Source: Sphingomonas koreensis (lineage in GTDB: Bacteria; Pseudomonadota; Alphaproteobacteria; Sphingomonadales; Sphingomonadaceae). Taken from it: 64,000 nt of DNA. Position 1 is the first letter of the stretch. The number at the start of each line of letters is the position of its first letter. The translations under genes and the position numbers were made by a program. Below the pieces are notes generated by a model. The model did no database searches. It was given only the letters and a program-made list of their open reading frames with translations, and was not told where the DNA came from. Shown piece by piece: positions 1-8,454 of the stretch. Location: the NCBI GenBank assembly GCA_006438735.1, contig RCZF01000002.1, positions 377,501 through 441,500 of the forward strand, read 5' to 3'.

Positions 1-26
1 TAACTCGGCGCGATGGGAAGGGGAAA

Positions 27-41
27 TGCGAGTCAATCGCA
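27..41. promoter_or_regulatory. operator-like perfect inverted repeat, possibly Fur-type
   Basis: Bases 27-41 read TGCGA-N5-TCGCA, a perfect inverted repeat with 5-bp arms. The 15-bp size fits Fur-family operators. It lies downstream of the minus-strand COQ9 gene, so if it acts it most likely controls a gene reading leftward beyond base 1. My recollection is that feoA/feoB iron-uptake genes often lie beside COQ9 in sphingomonads, which would fit, but that gene is not in the window. The rest of 1-81 shows nothing else recognisable. Confidence 0.35.
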
Positions 42-81
42 GAAAGCGCTATTCGGGACGAGGAGTGTCAGTCTGTAATCG

Positions 82-738
82 TCACACCACCGGATAGCGC
101 AGCCGGCCGATGAAGCGCGACAGGCTGGGCATATGTTCGCGGCGCTTCACCAGCTGCGCCTTTGCCTTTTCGAAGCGCAGGATGCCGTCGATGCGGCGAT
201 CGAGGAAGGCGCGCGTGTCGGCATGGCCTTCGCTGTCGTCGTCGAGGAAGACGGTGATTGTCGCCGCATAGACCCCCGAGAGAATGCCGCGCTTGGTGTA
301 ATGATTGTAATCGGTCGCGGTATCGCCGGCGCGGCGCCACATCAGATCGGCGGCATGCCAGCCTAGCTTTACGCCGCGCAGCGCGTTCTGCGGCATGGCG
401 AGCAGCGTCAATGCGCGGCGCAGTGCCTCGCGGTCGGGCGCGAGCACATCGAGTCGCGCCTCGATCTGCGCGGCGATGCACCGGCGGATCTTCATCCCCC
501 TGAGCGCGTCGTCGGGGACAGCGGCGATCATCGCGGCGTCGATCGACGCGAACCAGGCCTGGATCATGTCGATCGCGCCGCCGGGAAAGGCGAGTCGCGC
601 GACATCGGCGTCGACGCCTTCGGCCGCAGCCGCCGCCTCGATCGCGGCGTCCCCCCAACCGTCGAACGCCGCGTTTTCGGCGAGGCGCGGCGCGAGGCCG
701 GCGCGGATTTCATCGAGCGTGGCGTCCTGGGCGATCAT
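82..738 (-). CDS. coq9: COQ9 family ubiquinone biosynthesis protein
   Basis: A 218-residue soluble protein resembling the COQ9 family, which bind isoprenoid/quinone lipids and help COQ7-type hydroxylation in ubiquinone biosynthesis at the inner membrane. The supporting pattern is the C-terminal half with LGWHAADLMWRRAGD followed by DYNHYTKRGILSGVYAATI, the conserved COQ9 core (about residues 125-165), and the closing RFIGRLRY segment. The N-terminal third is helical and alanine-rich. Its ATG overlaps the stop of the upstream EamA-type transporter gene by four bases (ATGA), so the two are probably one transcript. A second ubiquinone-type gene, coq4-like, lies far away at 46.4-47.2 kb. Confidence 0.88.
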   Translation of the reverse strand: MIAQDATLDEIRAGLAPRLAENAAFDGWGDAAIEAAAAAEGVDADVARLAFPGGAIDMIQAWFASIDAAMIAAVPDDALRGMKIRRCIAAQIEARLDVLAPDREALRRALTLLAMPQNALRGVKLGWHAADLMWRRAGDTATDYNHYTKRGILSGVYAATITVFLDDDSEGHADTRAFLDRRIDGILRFEKAKAQLVKRREHMPSLSRFIGRLRYPVV

Positions 739-1664
739 GCGGCCACTCTAGTCTCGCCCGGCGGCGGCGCAAGCGCGGGCACACGTCGGCGCACAAGCAC
801 CAGCGCCACTGCGACGAGCACGGCGCCGATCAGATCGGTCATCCCCAGCGTTTCGCCATAGACCAGCCAGCCGATCGCGCCGGCGACGATCGGCTGCGTC
901 AGCAGCGCGATGCCGACGACCAGCGGCGACAATTTGCCGAGGGCATAGATCATCATGCCCTGGCCCAGCACCTGGCTGGCGAGCGCGACGCCGATCAGCG
1001 GCCCCCAATGCTGCGGCCAGATCCGCTCACCGAGGACAAGCGCGAACAGCAGCAACGGCAGCACGCTCGCCAGCGATGACAGCGCCAGCGCGGGGAGCGG
1101 CGCGAGCACCAGCCGCGCGCGCGCCATCAGGATGAAATAGCCGGTATAGAGCAGCCCGGCGAGCAGGCAGAGCAGATCGCCGACCAGATTCTTGGGTGAC
1201 AGCTCGTAGGATTTGCCCATCAGCAGCGCCGCGCCGATCGCGGCGAGCACCAGCGCCAGCGCCTGAACCCGGCTGGGCAATGCGCGGACCAGGAAGAAGC
1301 CGTAGATCGGATAGAATAGCGTCGCCGAGTTGCCGAACAGCGTGGCGTTGGCGAGCGTGGTGCGCAGGATGCCGATGTGCCAGCTCGCCAGATCGGCGGC
1401 GAAGCAGACCCCGCCCAGCGCGAGCGCAACCCACAACGCCCGGCCGATCCCGTGTGGCCGCCAGCCGGTGCCGAACGCGGCGACGAGCAGCAGCGGGACG
1501 GCCAGCGCGATCCGCCAGAAACCGGTCGCCACCGGGCCGACATCGGCGAGTCGGACGAACCACGGCCCGAAGGCGAGGGCGACGTTGGCGACGATCAGCG
1601 CGGCAAGCGCCAGCGTGTCGGTTTCGCGCCCGGAAGATTTTCTTGAACCCGCGTCGGGATGCAT
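735..1664 (-). CDS. DMT-superfamily transporter (EamA type)
   Basis: A 309-residue polytopic protein with about ten hydrophobic helices arranged as two EamA repeats, typical of the drug/metabolite transporter superfamily; the substrate cannot be told. The chosen start is the ATG that gives MHPDAGSRK, preceded by AGGGGA at good spacing; an in-frame ATG 20 codons upstream has no such site and would place a charged extension before the first helix. The gene diverges from the ene-reductase with only 53 bases between the two starts, so their promoters must overlap. Its stop overlaps the COQ9 start. Confidence 0.85.
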   Translation of the reverse strand: MHPDAGSRKSSGRETDTLALAALIVANVALAFGPWFVRLADVGPVATGFWRIALAVPLLLVAAFGTGWRPHGIGRALWVALALGGVCFAADLASWHIGILRTTLANATLFGNSATLFYPIYGFFLVRALPSRVQALALVLAAIGAALLMGKSYELSPKNLVGDLLCLLAGLLYTGYFILMARARLVLAPLPALALSSLASVLPLLLFALVLGERIWPQHWGPLIGVALASQVLGQGMMIYALGKLSPLVVGIALLTQPIVAGAIGWLVYGETLGMTDLIGAVLVAVALVLVRRRVPALAPPPGETRVAA

Positions 1665-1717
1665 CTCGGTCCCCTGACCCCTATCTGGCGAGGATTCGCG
1701 TAGCAAAAGGAAACCCG

Positions 1718-2806
1718 ATGCCAAGCCTTTTCGATCCCATCGACCTCGGCGCCGTCCACGCCCCCAACCGTATCCTGATGGCGCCGCTGACGCGCGGCCG
1801 ATCGACCCGCGAGCATGTGCCGGTGGCGATGATGGGCGACTATTATGCGCAGCGCGCCGGCGCCGGGCTGATCATCTCGGAAGCGACCGGGATCAGCCGC
1901 GAAGGGCTCGGCTGGCCGTTTGCGCCGGGACTGTGGACCGACGAGCAGACCGAGGGCTGGAAGCCCGTGGTGAAGGCGGTGCATGACGCCGGCGGCCGCA
2001 TCTTCGCGCAATTGTGGCACATGGGCCGGATCGTCCATCCGTCGTTCCTGGGCGGCGAGAAGCCGGTGTCATCCTCCGCCACGACCGCGCCGGGCGATGC
2101 GCATACCTATGATGGCAAGCAGCCTTATGGCGAGGCACGGCCGCTCGACGTGGCGGAAATCCCGCGGTTGCTCGACGATTACGAGCGCGCCACCAGGAAT
2201 GCGCTCGCCGCCGGCTTCGACGGGGTGCAGTTGCACGCCGCCAATGGCTATCTGATCGACCAGTTCCTGCGCGACGGCGCTAATTTCCGCGACGACAAAT
2301 ACGGTGGCGCTCCCGAGAACCGCATCCGGCTGCTGCGCGACGTGACCGAGCGCATCGCCTCGGTGGCGGGGGCCGATCGCACCGCGGTGCGCTTCTCGCC
2401 CAATGGCGATACGCAGGGCGTGAAGGACAGCGATCCGGAAAGCGTGTTCGTGCCGGCGGCCAAGGCGCTCGACGAGATCGGCATCGCTTTCCTGGAACTG
2501 CGCGAGCCGGGGCCGGAAGGGACCTTCGGTCGCACCGATCAGCCCAAGGTGTCGCCGGCGGTGCGCGACGTGTTCTCGCGGCCGTTGGTGCTCAACCAGG
2601 ATTTCGTCGGCGACAATGCCCAAGCGGCGCTCGATTCGGGCGTGGCCGATGCGATCGCGTTCGGCCGCACGTTCCTCGCCAATCCCGATCTGCCGGAGCG
2701 GTTGCGCACAGGTGCCGCGCTCAACGCGCCGGATATGGCGACCTTCTACAGCCGCGGCGCCGAAGGCTACACCGATTACCCGACGCTCGAGCGCGTCGAC
2801 GCCTGA
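1718..2806 (+). CDS. Old Yellow Enzyme family alkene reductase (NemA-like)
   Basis: A 362-residue FMN-dependent TIM-barrel reductase of the Old Yellow Enzyme family, which reduces activated C=C bonds (enones, N-ethylmaleimide) and nitro compounds with NAD(P)H. Visible features are the N-terminal LFDPIDLGAVHAPNRILMAPLTR segment ending in the flavin-binding APLTR, the active-site His173/Asn176 pair in HAANGYLIDQFL, the NFRDDKYGG stretch, and the C-terminal AFGRTFLANPDLP phosphate-binding motif. The ATG is preceded by AAAGGA seven bases away; longer in-frame extensions cross the divergent transporter and are unlikely. No dedicated regulator lies beside it. The exact physiological substrate is unknown. 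Confidence 0.92.
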   Translation: MPSLFDPIDLGAVHAPNRILMAPLTRGRSTREHVPVAMMGDYYAQRAGAGLIISEATGISREGLGWPFAPGLWTDEQTEGWKPVVKAVHDAGGRIFAQLWHMGRIVHPSFLGGEKPVSSSATTAPGDAHTYDGKQPYGEARPLDVAEIPRLLDDYERATRNALAAGFDGVQLHAANGYLIDQFLRDGANFRDDKYGGAPENRIRLLRDVTERIASVAGADRTAVRFSPNGDTQGVKDSDPESVFVPAAKALDEIGIAFLELREPGPEGTFGRTDQPKVSPAVRDVFSRPLVLNQDFVGDNAQAALDSGVADAIAFGRTFLANPDLPERLRTGAALNAPDMATFYSRGAEGYTDYPTLERVDA

Positions 2807-2875
2807 GAGTCTGTTTGAAACGCGCTGATGGCGCGCCTCGAAATTCGCATTTCTGCGAATTTCCAAACGGACTCT
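2806..2875. repeat. 70-bp nested imperfect palindrome overlapping the ene-reductase stop codon
   Basis: Outer arms at 2806-2817 and 2864-2875 pair (AGAGTCTGTTTG against CAAACGGACTCT, one mismatch). Inside is a perfect 10-bp hairpin, GAAATTCGCA at 2840-2849 and TGCGAATTTC at 2854-2863, and a GCGC-rich segment. The left arm begins in the last base of the TGA stop. It could be a REP-like element or an extra mRNA-stabilising structure; no function can be assigned. Confidence 0.6.
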
Positions 2876-2886
2876 GATCCGAATCA

Positions 2887-2922
2887 AAAAACCCCGGCGG
2901 CCTTCTGGCTGCCGGGGTTTTT
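2887..2922. terminator. bidirectional rho-independent terminator
   Basis: A perfect 12-bp stem (AAAAACCCCGGC at 2887-2898, GCCGGGGTTTTT at 2911-2922) extends inward with a G-T pair to a TTCT loop, with U-runs on both strands. It sits between the convergent ene-reductase and flagellin genes and should stop transcription from both sides. Confidence 0.9.
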
Positions 2923-3002
2923 CTTTGCACTCCCGCTCGCGCCGGAGAGCTGGGCGGCCCCGACACCCTTTTGGGGGGCGGCGCCGGAGCCGAACTGCCG
3001 GA

Positions 3003-3842
3003 TTACTGGAGCAGTTTCAGCACGTTCTGCTGGCTCTGGTTCGCCTGGGCGAGCATCGCCGTCGACGCCTGAGTCAGGATCTGGGCCTTGGCGAGATTGG
3101 TCGTCTCGGCCGAGAAGTCAGCGTCCTGAATGCGGCTGCGCGCATCGGTCAGGTTGGTCGCGTCGCTGGTCAGGTTATTGACCGACGATTGCAGCGAGTT
3201 TTGCGCGGCGCCGAGCCCGGCGCGCGTGCTGTTGATTGTCTGGATCGCGGTGTCGAACGTGCCGAGTTCCGAACCGTCTCCGGCCAGCGCCGTCACATCG
3301 ACCGAGGTTGCGTCGGTGATCGTCGAGTCGGTGGTCAGATCGGCCGACAGGTCGAGCGTCACGGTGTCCGACGCGTTCGCGCCGGCCTGGATCGTCACCG
3401 AACCGTCACCGCCAGCGCCGGCAGTGCCGTCGAACAGGTTCTGGCCGTTGAACTGGGTGTTGGCCAGGACGCTGCCGATCTCGGTGCTGAGCGCGCTCAT
3501 TTCCGACTGCATGTTCGTCAGATCGCCCGCGGCATAGGTGCCGTTCGACGCCTGGACGGTCAGTTCGCGCATACGCTGGAACATATTGCCGACTTCGTCG
3601 AGCGCGCCTTCGGCGGTCTGCGCCATCGAGATGCCGTCGTTGGCATTGCGGATGCCCTGGTTCATACCATTGATCTGCGAGGTCATCGAGTTCGAGATGG
3701 CCAGGCCGGCGGCATCGTCGGCTGCCGAATTGATACGCTTGCCGGTCGACAGGCGCTCCATGCTCGTCTGCAGGCTCATCGACGCCGACGTGTTGGCGTT
3801 CGAAGCGCGCAGCGCGCTGATGTTGGTTCCGATAACAGTCAT
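3003..3842 (-). CDS. fliC: flagellin
   Basis: A 279-residue flagellin, the filament subunit exported through the flagellar type III apparatus. The N-terminal D0/D1 domain ([15 protein letters not shown], then [19 protein letters not shown]) and C-terminal D1/D0 domain ([18 protein letters not shown], ending QNVLKLLQ) are intact; the central variable part is short and rich in Thr, Asp and Gly, as in many alphaproteobacterial flagellins. The start is the ATG giving MTVIGTN, with a GGAG site just upstream; a longer in-frame reading lacks flagellin character. It is the only flagellin in the window and is divergent from the flbD-like activator across a 275-bp regulatory gap. Confidence 0.96.
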   Translation of the reverse strand: MTVIGTNISALRASNANTSASMSLQTSMERLSTGKRINSAADDAAGLAISNSMTSQINGMNQGIRNANDGISMAQTAEGALDEVGNMFQRMRELTVQASNGTYAAGDLTNMQSEMSALSTEIGSVLANTQFNGQNLFDGTAGAGGDGSVTIQAGANASDTVTLDLSADLTTDSTITDATSVDVTALAGDGSELGTFDTAIQTINSTRAGLGAAQNSLQSSVNNLTSDATNLTDARSRIQDADFSAETTNLAKAQILTQASTAMLAQANQSQQNVLKLLQ

Positions 3843-4117
3843 TGTCCGATCTCCATTCGTAGCTGGCGATCCCCGCCGCCCCCAAAGCGAAGGGCCGAGC
3901 CGCCAAAGGAGGTAACGACCGCTTGCCGGCCGGCTTAAGCGATTTTCCGATTCAGGCGCGGATGCGGGCGGGATCGGCCGATTGTTGCAGCCATGCAACG
4001 GCAGCGAAGGCAAAAATTTGCCGGTCGCCGGCAATTCTTCACGATTCATTTACCACAGGTGCGGCATTGGCGGTGTTGCCGAGAGGGGGGAACCTCCCGG
4101 CCATTGGGGGGTCTGCA
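3843..4117. promoter_or_regulatory. flagellin / flbD-like divergent control region with two inverted repeats
   Basis: This gap holds the flagellin leader (GGAG near 3851) and the activator leader. Two clear palindromes stand close together: GTTGCA-N4-TGCAAC at 3984-3999 and GGCAAA-AA-TTTGCC at 4009-4022. They are good candidates for activator sites because both flank the genes of a sigma-54 enhancer-binding protein and its likely target. A weak sigma-28-like element for flagellin reads TAAA (4052-4049) then, 16 bases on, GCCG on the minus strand. No match to the sigma-54 consensus with correct GG-N10-GC spacing convinced me. Confidence 0.5.
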
Positions 4118-5386
4118 ATGCCATCGATTTTTCCGTCGGCCGCGGTGCTGCGTCAAAAATACGCGCTCGTTTCGTCGCTCCGTGCTCAGGGCTATACGAT
4201 CGGCTCGTTCGAGGACGGCCGCCCGGCACCGGGCGATCTCTTCCTGGTCGCCGAGGGAGAGACGCCGCCGGCCGCCGCGCGCACGATCATCGTCGGCAGT
4301 GACGGCCGGGTGATCCAGCCCAGCCACGACGGCAACCCGGCGCGAATCGCGTTCGGCCCAGCCGACGCCGCGATCGGCAACGGCTTTGCCCGTGCCATGC
4401 TCGCCGGCCCCGAAGTGCCGACCGCCGCCGATCCGGAAAGCCTGGCGCTTTACGCACTGGCCGAGCGCGTCGCCGCCGCCGACATCACCGTGCTGATCAA
4501 CGGCCCGACCGGCACCGGCAAGGAAGTGCTGGCGCGCGCCATCCACCTCAATTCGGCCCGCGCAGCCGGCCCGTTCATCGCGGTCAATTGCGCGGCGCTG
4601 CCCGAGACGATGCTCGAGGCGCTGCTGTTCGGCCATCAGAAGGGCGCCTTCACCGGGGCGTCATCGGGCGGCGAAGGTTTTTTCCGCGCCGCCAATGGCG
4701 GCACGCTGCTGCTCGACGAGATCGCCGAGATGCCGATCAATCTCCAGGCCAAGCTGCTGCGCGCGCTTCAGGAGCGCGAAGTGATCCCGATCGGCGCCAC
4801 CGCGGCGCAAGCGATCGACGTCCGCGTGATCGCCTGCGCCAACCGCGACCTGCAGGGCGAAGTCGCCGCCGGCCGCTTCCGCGCCGATCTTTATTACCGG
4901 CTGAGCGTGTTCCCGCTCGAAACCAAGCCGCTCGCCGATCGCCCGCAGGACATTCCCGCGCTCGCCGCGACGCTGATCCTGCGCCACGCCGGTTCGCGCA
5001 AGACGATCCCCTGGCCTGATGCGGCAGCGCTCGACCTGCTGATCGCGCATCGCTGGCCGGGCAATGTCCGCGAGCTCGAAAACGTCATCCAGCGTGCGCT
5101 GCTGTTCGCCGCCGGCGACACGATCGACGCCTCGCACATCGTGTTCGACCGCGCACCCGATGCGCCGCGCGAAGCGATTCGGCCGTCCGAATCGCCGACC
5201 GCGACGCTCGGCAACATCGTCCAGATGTCCGAATTCCAGGCGATCCGCGAGACGCTGGCGGCGTGCGGCGGCAGCCGCACCGAAACCGCGCGGCGGCTCG
5301 GCATTTCCGAACGCACCCTGCGCTACCGCCTCGCCAAGGCGCGCGAACAGGGCGATGACATCGTCTTCCGGGCGGCGTCGGCATGA
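4118..5386 (+). CDS. flbD: sigma-54-dependent flagellar transcriptional activator (FlbD/FleQ-like)
   Basis: A 422-residue enhancer-binding protein. Its AAA+ domain has Walker A GPTGTGKE (129-136), the sigma-54 contact loop GAFTGA (176-181), Walker B GTLLLDEI and a C-terminal Fis-type helix-turn-helix (GGSRTETARRLGISERTLRYRL). The first ~95 residues are short and do not show the acidic pocket, phospho-acceptor Asp and Lys of a receiver domain, so it may be controlled by a partner (FliX-like in Caulobacter) or by ligand rather than phosphorylation; that is inference. The start is the ATG after GGGGGG. Its stop overlaps the fliE start by four bases, which ties it to flagellar assembly. The symbol is by analogy. 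Confidence 0.85.
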   Translation: MPSIFPSAAVLRQKYALVSSLRAQGYTIGSFEDGRPAPGDLFLVAEGETPPAAARTIIVGSDGRVIQPSHDGNPARIAFGPADAAIGNGFARAMLAGPEVPTAADPESLALYALAERVAAADITVLINGPTGTGKEVLARAIHLNSARAAGPFIAVNCAALPETMLEALLFGHQKGAFTGASSGGEGFFRAANGGTLLLDEIAEMPINLQAKLLRALQEREVIPIGATAAQAIDVRVIACANRDLQGEVAAGRFRADLYYRLSVFPLETKPLADRPQDIPALAATLILRHAGSRKTIPWPDAAALDLLIAHRWPGNVRELENVIQRALLFAAGDTIDASHIVFDRAPDAPREAIRPSESPTATLGNIVQMSEFQAIRETLAACGGSRTETARRLGISERTLRYRLAKAREQGDDIVFRAASA

Positions 5387-5754
5387 GCGGCGTTGGGGGC
5401 GTCGGCGGCGCGATGGGCGTCGACCGGGTGATGGCGCTGCGCGCGCAGATCCTCGAGCAGAATCAGGCGCTGCAGCGCGCCAACGCGACACCGCCGGGCG
5501 CGCCGGGCGGGATCGGCGGCGCGGCGGCCAAGCCGGCCAGCTTCGCCGATACGATGAGCCAGGCGCTGAAAAGCGTCAACGACGGCCAGAACCAGGCGAG
5601 CCAGCTGGCCGACAGTTACGAGCGCGGCGACACGATCGACATCGCCAAGGTGATGCTCGCCCGTCAGCAGGCGCAGGTCGGCTTCGAAGCCACGCTGCAA
5701 GTCAGAAACAAACTCCTGTCCGCCTATAAGGACATCATGAGCATGCCGGTATAA
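5383..5754 (+). CDS. fliE: flagellar hook-basal body protein FliE
   Basis: A 123-residue basal-body protein that joins the MS ring to the rod. The conserved C-terminal half is visible: FADTMSQALKSVND, then a central DIAKVMLARQQAQVGFEATLQVRNKLLSAYKDIMSMPV tail typical of FliE. The N-terminus is Gly/Ala-rich and somewhat longer than in E. coli (about 104 residues). It overlaps the activator gene by ATGA and is followed by fliF four bases on, the standard fliE-fliF order. Confidence 0.93.
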   Translation: MSGVGGVGGAMGVDRVMALRAQILEQNQALQRANATPPGAPGGIGGAAAKPASFADTMSQALKSVNDGQNQASQLADSYERGDTIDIAKVMLARQQAQVGFEATLQVRNKLLSAYKDIMSMPV

Positions 5755-5758
5755 TCCG

Positions 5759-7447
5759 ATGAGCACCTCACTCACGCCAACCGCGTCCGGCGCCCTGCCC
5801 GAACGTTTCGCCAACCCGCTGAAGCAGATCGGCGGCCTGATGGCGCAGCCGGCGGTGCGCCGCTCGCTGCCGATGATCCTGATGATCGGCCTGATCGCCG
5901 CCGCCGGGCTCGCCTGGATGATGCTGAGCACGCCGCCGCAACGCACGCTGTTTCCCAATCTCGCCGATTCGGACAAGGCGGCGGTGACCGCGGCGCTGAG
6001 CCAGGCGAGCATCGCCAACCATCTCGACGCCGATACCGGCGCGATCACCGTCAGCCGCGACGATTATTCGAAGGCGCGGATGCTGCTCGCCAGCCAGGAT
6101 CTGCCCAAGGCGGCGCCCGGCGGCTATGCGATCCTCGACAATATGCCGATGGGCACGAGCCGCGCCGTCGAAGGCGAGCGGCTGCGCCAGGCGCGCGAAA
6201 GCGAGCTTGCCCAATCGATCGAGGCGATCGATGCGGTCGATAGCGCGCGGGTCCATCTGGCGATGCCCGAAGAGACCGTATTCGTGCGCGACAACGCCTC
6301 GCCATCGGCCTCGGTGGTGCTCAAGCTGCAGCCGGGGCGCACGCTCGACGACGCGCAGGTGAGCTCGATCGTCAACCTTGTCGCCTCGTCGGTGCCGGGC
6401 ATGAAGCCCGATGCGGTGACGATCGTCGATCAGACCGGCGATCTGCTGAGCAAGCCCGGCGGCGCCGATCCGGCGACCGTCGCGAGCGACGATCGCATCG
6501 CCTTCCAGAACCGCGTCGAGGAGAAATATCGCACGCAGCTGGTGACGCTGCTGACGCCGATCGTCGGCGCCGGCAATTTCTCCGCCGAAGTGCAAGCAGA
6601 CGTCGATCTCGATCAGACGCAGGCGACGCGCGAAAGCTATGACAAGGACGGCGTGTTGCGCGCCGAGCAGGGCAATTGGACGACCAATGCCGGCGACGCG
6701 CAGCCGGCCGCAGGAATCCCCGGCGCGCTGTCGAACACGCCGCCGCCGGCGAGCATCGTTACCGCGCCGGGCGCGCAGCCGGCCGCCGGCGCCGCTGCCC
6801 CCGGCGCGGCACCCGCCGCGGGCGCGACAACGCCGGCGACCGGCCCGATGCCCGATGCGCAAAAGGCCAGCGACAATTTCACCCGTGCTTACGACCTCGG
6901 CCGTGAAGTCTCGGTGACGCAGGCGACGCCGGGCGCGGTCAAGCGGCTGTCCGTGGCGGTGGTGCTGCGCGATCCCGGCACCGGCAAGCCGCGCAGCCAG
7001 GCCGAGCTCAATCAGCTCACCCAATTGGTGCGCGCCGCGGTCGGCTACGATCAGAGCCGCAACGATCAGGTGACGGTGATCGCGTCGAAATTCGCCGGTG
7101 CCGATGCCGACGCCGCCTCGACGCCCTGGTATCAGGCGAGTTGGATCCCGATGGTGCTGCGCAACCTGACCGCGATCGTCGTCGCGCTGCTGGTGTTGCT
7201 GTTCGGCGTGCGGCCGCTGGCCAAGAGCCTGCTCAAGAAGCGCGAGGACGTGGCGCAGCCGCGGCTCGCGCTAGGCCGCGAGGACGGCGCGCTGCCGGCC
7301 GACGGCGGCCCGGCGGTGAGCCTCGACATGCTCGAAAGCGGGCGCGGCTATGACGACCGCGTCGGGTTGGTGCGCGGCTTCACGCGCGACAATCCCGCCC
7401 GCGCCGCGCTCGCGGTGCGCGACATGATCCGATCGGACGGCCAATGA
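5759..7447 (+). CDS. fliF: flagellar MS-ring protein FliF
   Basis: A 562-residue inner-membrane protein that multimerises into the MS ring. There are two membrane segments: residues about 37-58 (LPMILMIGLIAAAGLAWMML) and about 462-485 (MVLRNLTAIVVALLVLLFG). Between them are the YscJ/FliF ring-building domains, with a Pro/Ala/Gly-rich low-complexity insert around residues 315-365. The cytoplasmic C-terminal tail (GYDDRVGLVRGFTRDNPARAALAVRDMIR) is the FliG-binding region. It overlaps fliG by ATGA, consistent with translational coupling of two proteins that assemble together. Confidence 0.96.
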   Translation: MSTSLTPTASGALPERFANPLKQIGGLMAQPAVRRSLPMILMIGLIAAAGLAWMMLSTPPQRTLFPNLADSDKAAVTAALSQASIANHLDADTGAITVSRDDYSKARMLLASQDLPKAAPGGYAILDNMPMGTSRAVEGERLRQARESELAQSIEAIDAVDSARVHLAMPEETVFVRDNASPSASVVLKLQPGRTLDDAQVSSIVNLVASSVPGMKPDAVTIVDQTGDLLSKPGGADPATVASDDRIAFQNRVEEKYRTQLVTLLTPIVGAGNFSAEVQADVDLDQTQATRESYDKDGVLRAEQGNWTTNAGDAQPAAGIPGALSNTPPPASIVTAPGAQPAAGAAAPGAAPAAGATTPATGPMPDAQKASDNFTRAYDLGREVSVTQATPGAVKRLSVAVVLRDPGTGKPRSQAELNQLTQLVRAAVGYDQSRNDQVTVIASKFAGADADAASTPWYQASWIPMVLRNLTAIVVALLVLLFGVRPLAKSLLKKREDVAQPRLALGREDGALPADGGPAVSLDMLESGRGYDDRVGLVRGFTRDNPARAALAVRDMIRSDGQ

Positions 7448-8454
7448 TCAACGCGGCCCCCAAGAGCTTTTCCGGCGTCGAACGCGCCGCGGTGCTGATG
7501 ATGTTGGTCGGCGAGGAGGAAGCCGCGGCGATCCTCCAGAAGCTCGATCCCGAGGAAGTCCGCCAGCTCGGCACGGCGATGTTCGCGGTGGCCGATGTCG
7601 GCGAGGGCGACGTCGAGCATGTGCTCGACGATTTCGTCGGCCGCGCGCGCGAGCGCACCGCGATCGGCTTCGATCCGCGGCCGCGCATCACCGCGGTGAT
7701 GAACCGCGCGCTCGGCCCCGAAAAGGCCGATAGCGTGCTGGCGCGGATCACCCCGACCGAGGACGCCTGCGCGATCGATCTGCTCGACTGGATGGAAGCG
7801 CCCGATATCGCCGCGATGATCGAGAAGGAGCATCCGCAGGTCGCAGCTCTGCTGATCGCCAATCTCGATCCGGTGGTCGCCGCGCAAGTGTTCGAATTGC
7901 TGCCCGATGTCGTGCAGCCCGATATTCTCCACCGCATCGCCCGGCTGGGCCCGATCACGCCCGAGGCGGTCGAGACGTTGAAGACGATGGTGACCGGCCG
8001 CGTCGGCACCGCCAAGCAGCCGCAGGGCATGTCGCTGGGCGGCACGCGCGAGGCGGCCAAGATCATGTCCGGCGCGCGCAAGGCGACCGAACAGCGCGTC
8101 ATGCCCAAGCTCGCCAAGATCGACCGCGAGACCGCCAAGGCGATCGAGGAAGCGATGTTCGTGTTCGATAATCTGCTCGACATGGACGACAAGAATCTCG
8201 GCACGCTGATCCGCAACATCGATGGCGATCTGCTCAGCCGCGCGCTCAAGGGTGTCGACGAGACCGCCCGCGAACGCTTCCTCGGCTGCATGTCGGCGCG
8301 CGCCGCCGACGGCATTCGCGACGAAATGGAAGCGCGCGGGCCGATGCGGCTCACCGAAGTGCTCGATGCGCAAAAGGCGATCATCCAGATCGCCCGCACG
8401 CTCGCCAAGGACGGCACGATCATGATGGGCGGCGGCGAGGACGATTATGTCTGA
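7444..8454 (+). CDS. fliG: flagellar motor switch protein FliG
   Basis: A 336-residue rotor protein that couples the MS ring to the C ring and receives torque from the stator. Features seen: the N-terminal GVERAAVLMMLVGEEEAAAILQKLDPEEV domain, the middle domain with EHPQVAALLIANLDPVVAAQVFELLP (the EHPQ motif that binds FliM), and the C-terminal charged torque helix region FDNLLDMDDKNLGTLIRNID with conserved Asp/Arg residues. Length matches the family. It overlaps both neighbours, fliF and fliH. Confidence 0.96.
   Translation: MINAAPKSFSGVERAAVLMMLVGEEEAAAILQKLDPEEVRQLGTAMFAVADVGEGDVEHVLDDFVGRARERTAIGFDPRPRITAVMNRALGPEKADSVLARITPTEDACAIDLLDWMEAPDIAAMIEKEHPQVAALLIANLDPVVAAQVFELLPDVVQPDILHRIARLGPITPEAVETLKTMVTGRVGTAKQPQGMSLGGTREAAKIMSGARKATEQRVMPKLAKIDRETAKAIEEAMFVFDNLLDMDDKNLGTLIRNIDGDLLSRALKGVDETARERFLGCMSARAADGIRDEMEARGPMRLTEVLDAQKAIIQIARTLAKDGTIMMGGGEDDYV

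Noticed and set aside
4009..4022. A sigma-54 promoter at the GGCAAA-AA-TTTGCC palindrome
   Set aside because: The GG and GC are separated by 9 bases on both strands; sigma-54 needs 10. It is better read as an operator palindrome.
4062..4085. A sigma-54 promoter (GG-N10-GC) ahead of the flbD-like gene
   Set aside because: Spacing fits but the rest of the -24 and -12 boxes match poorly, so I do not claim it.
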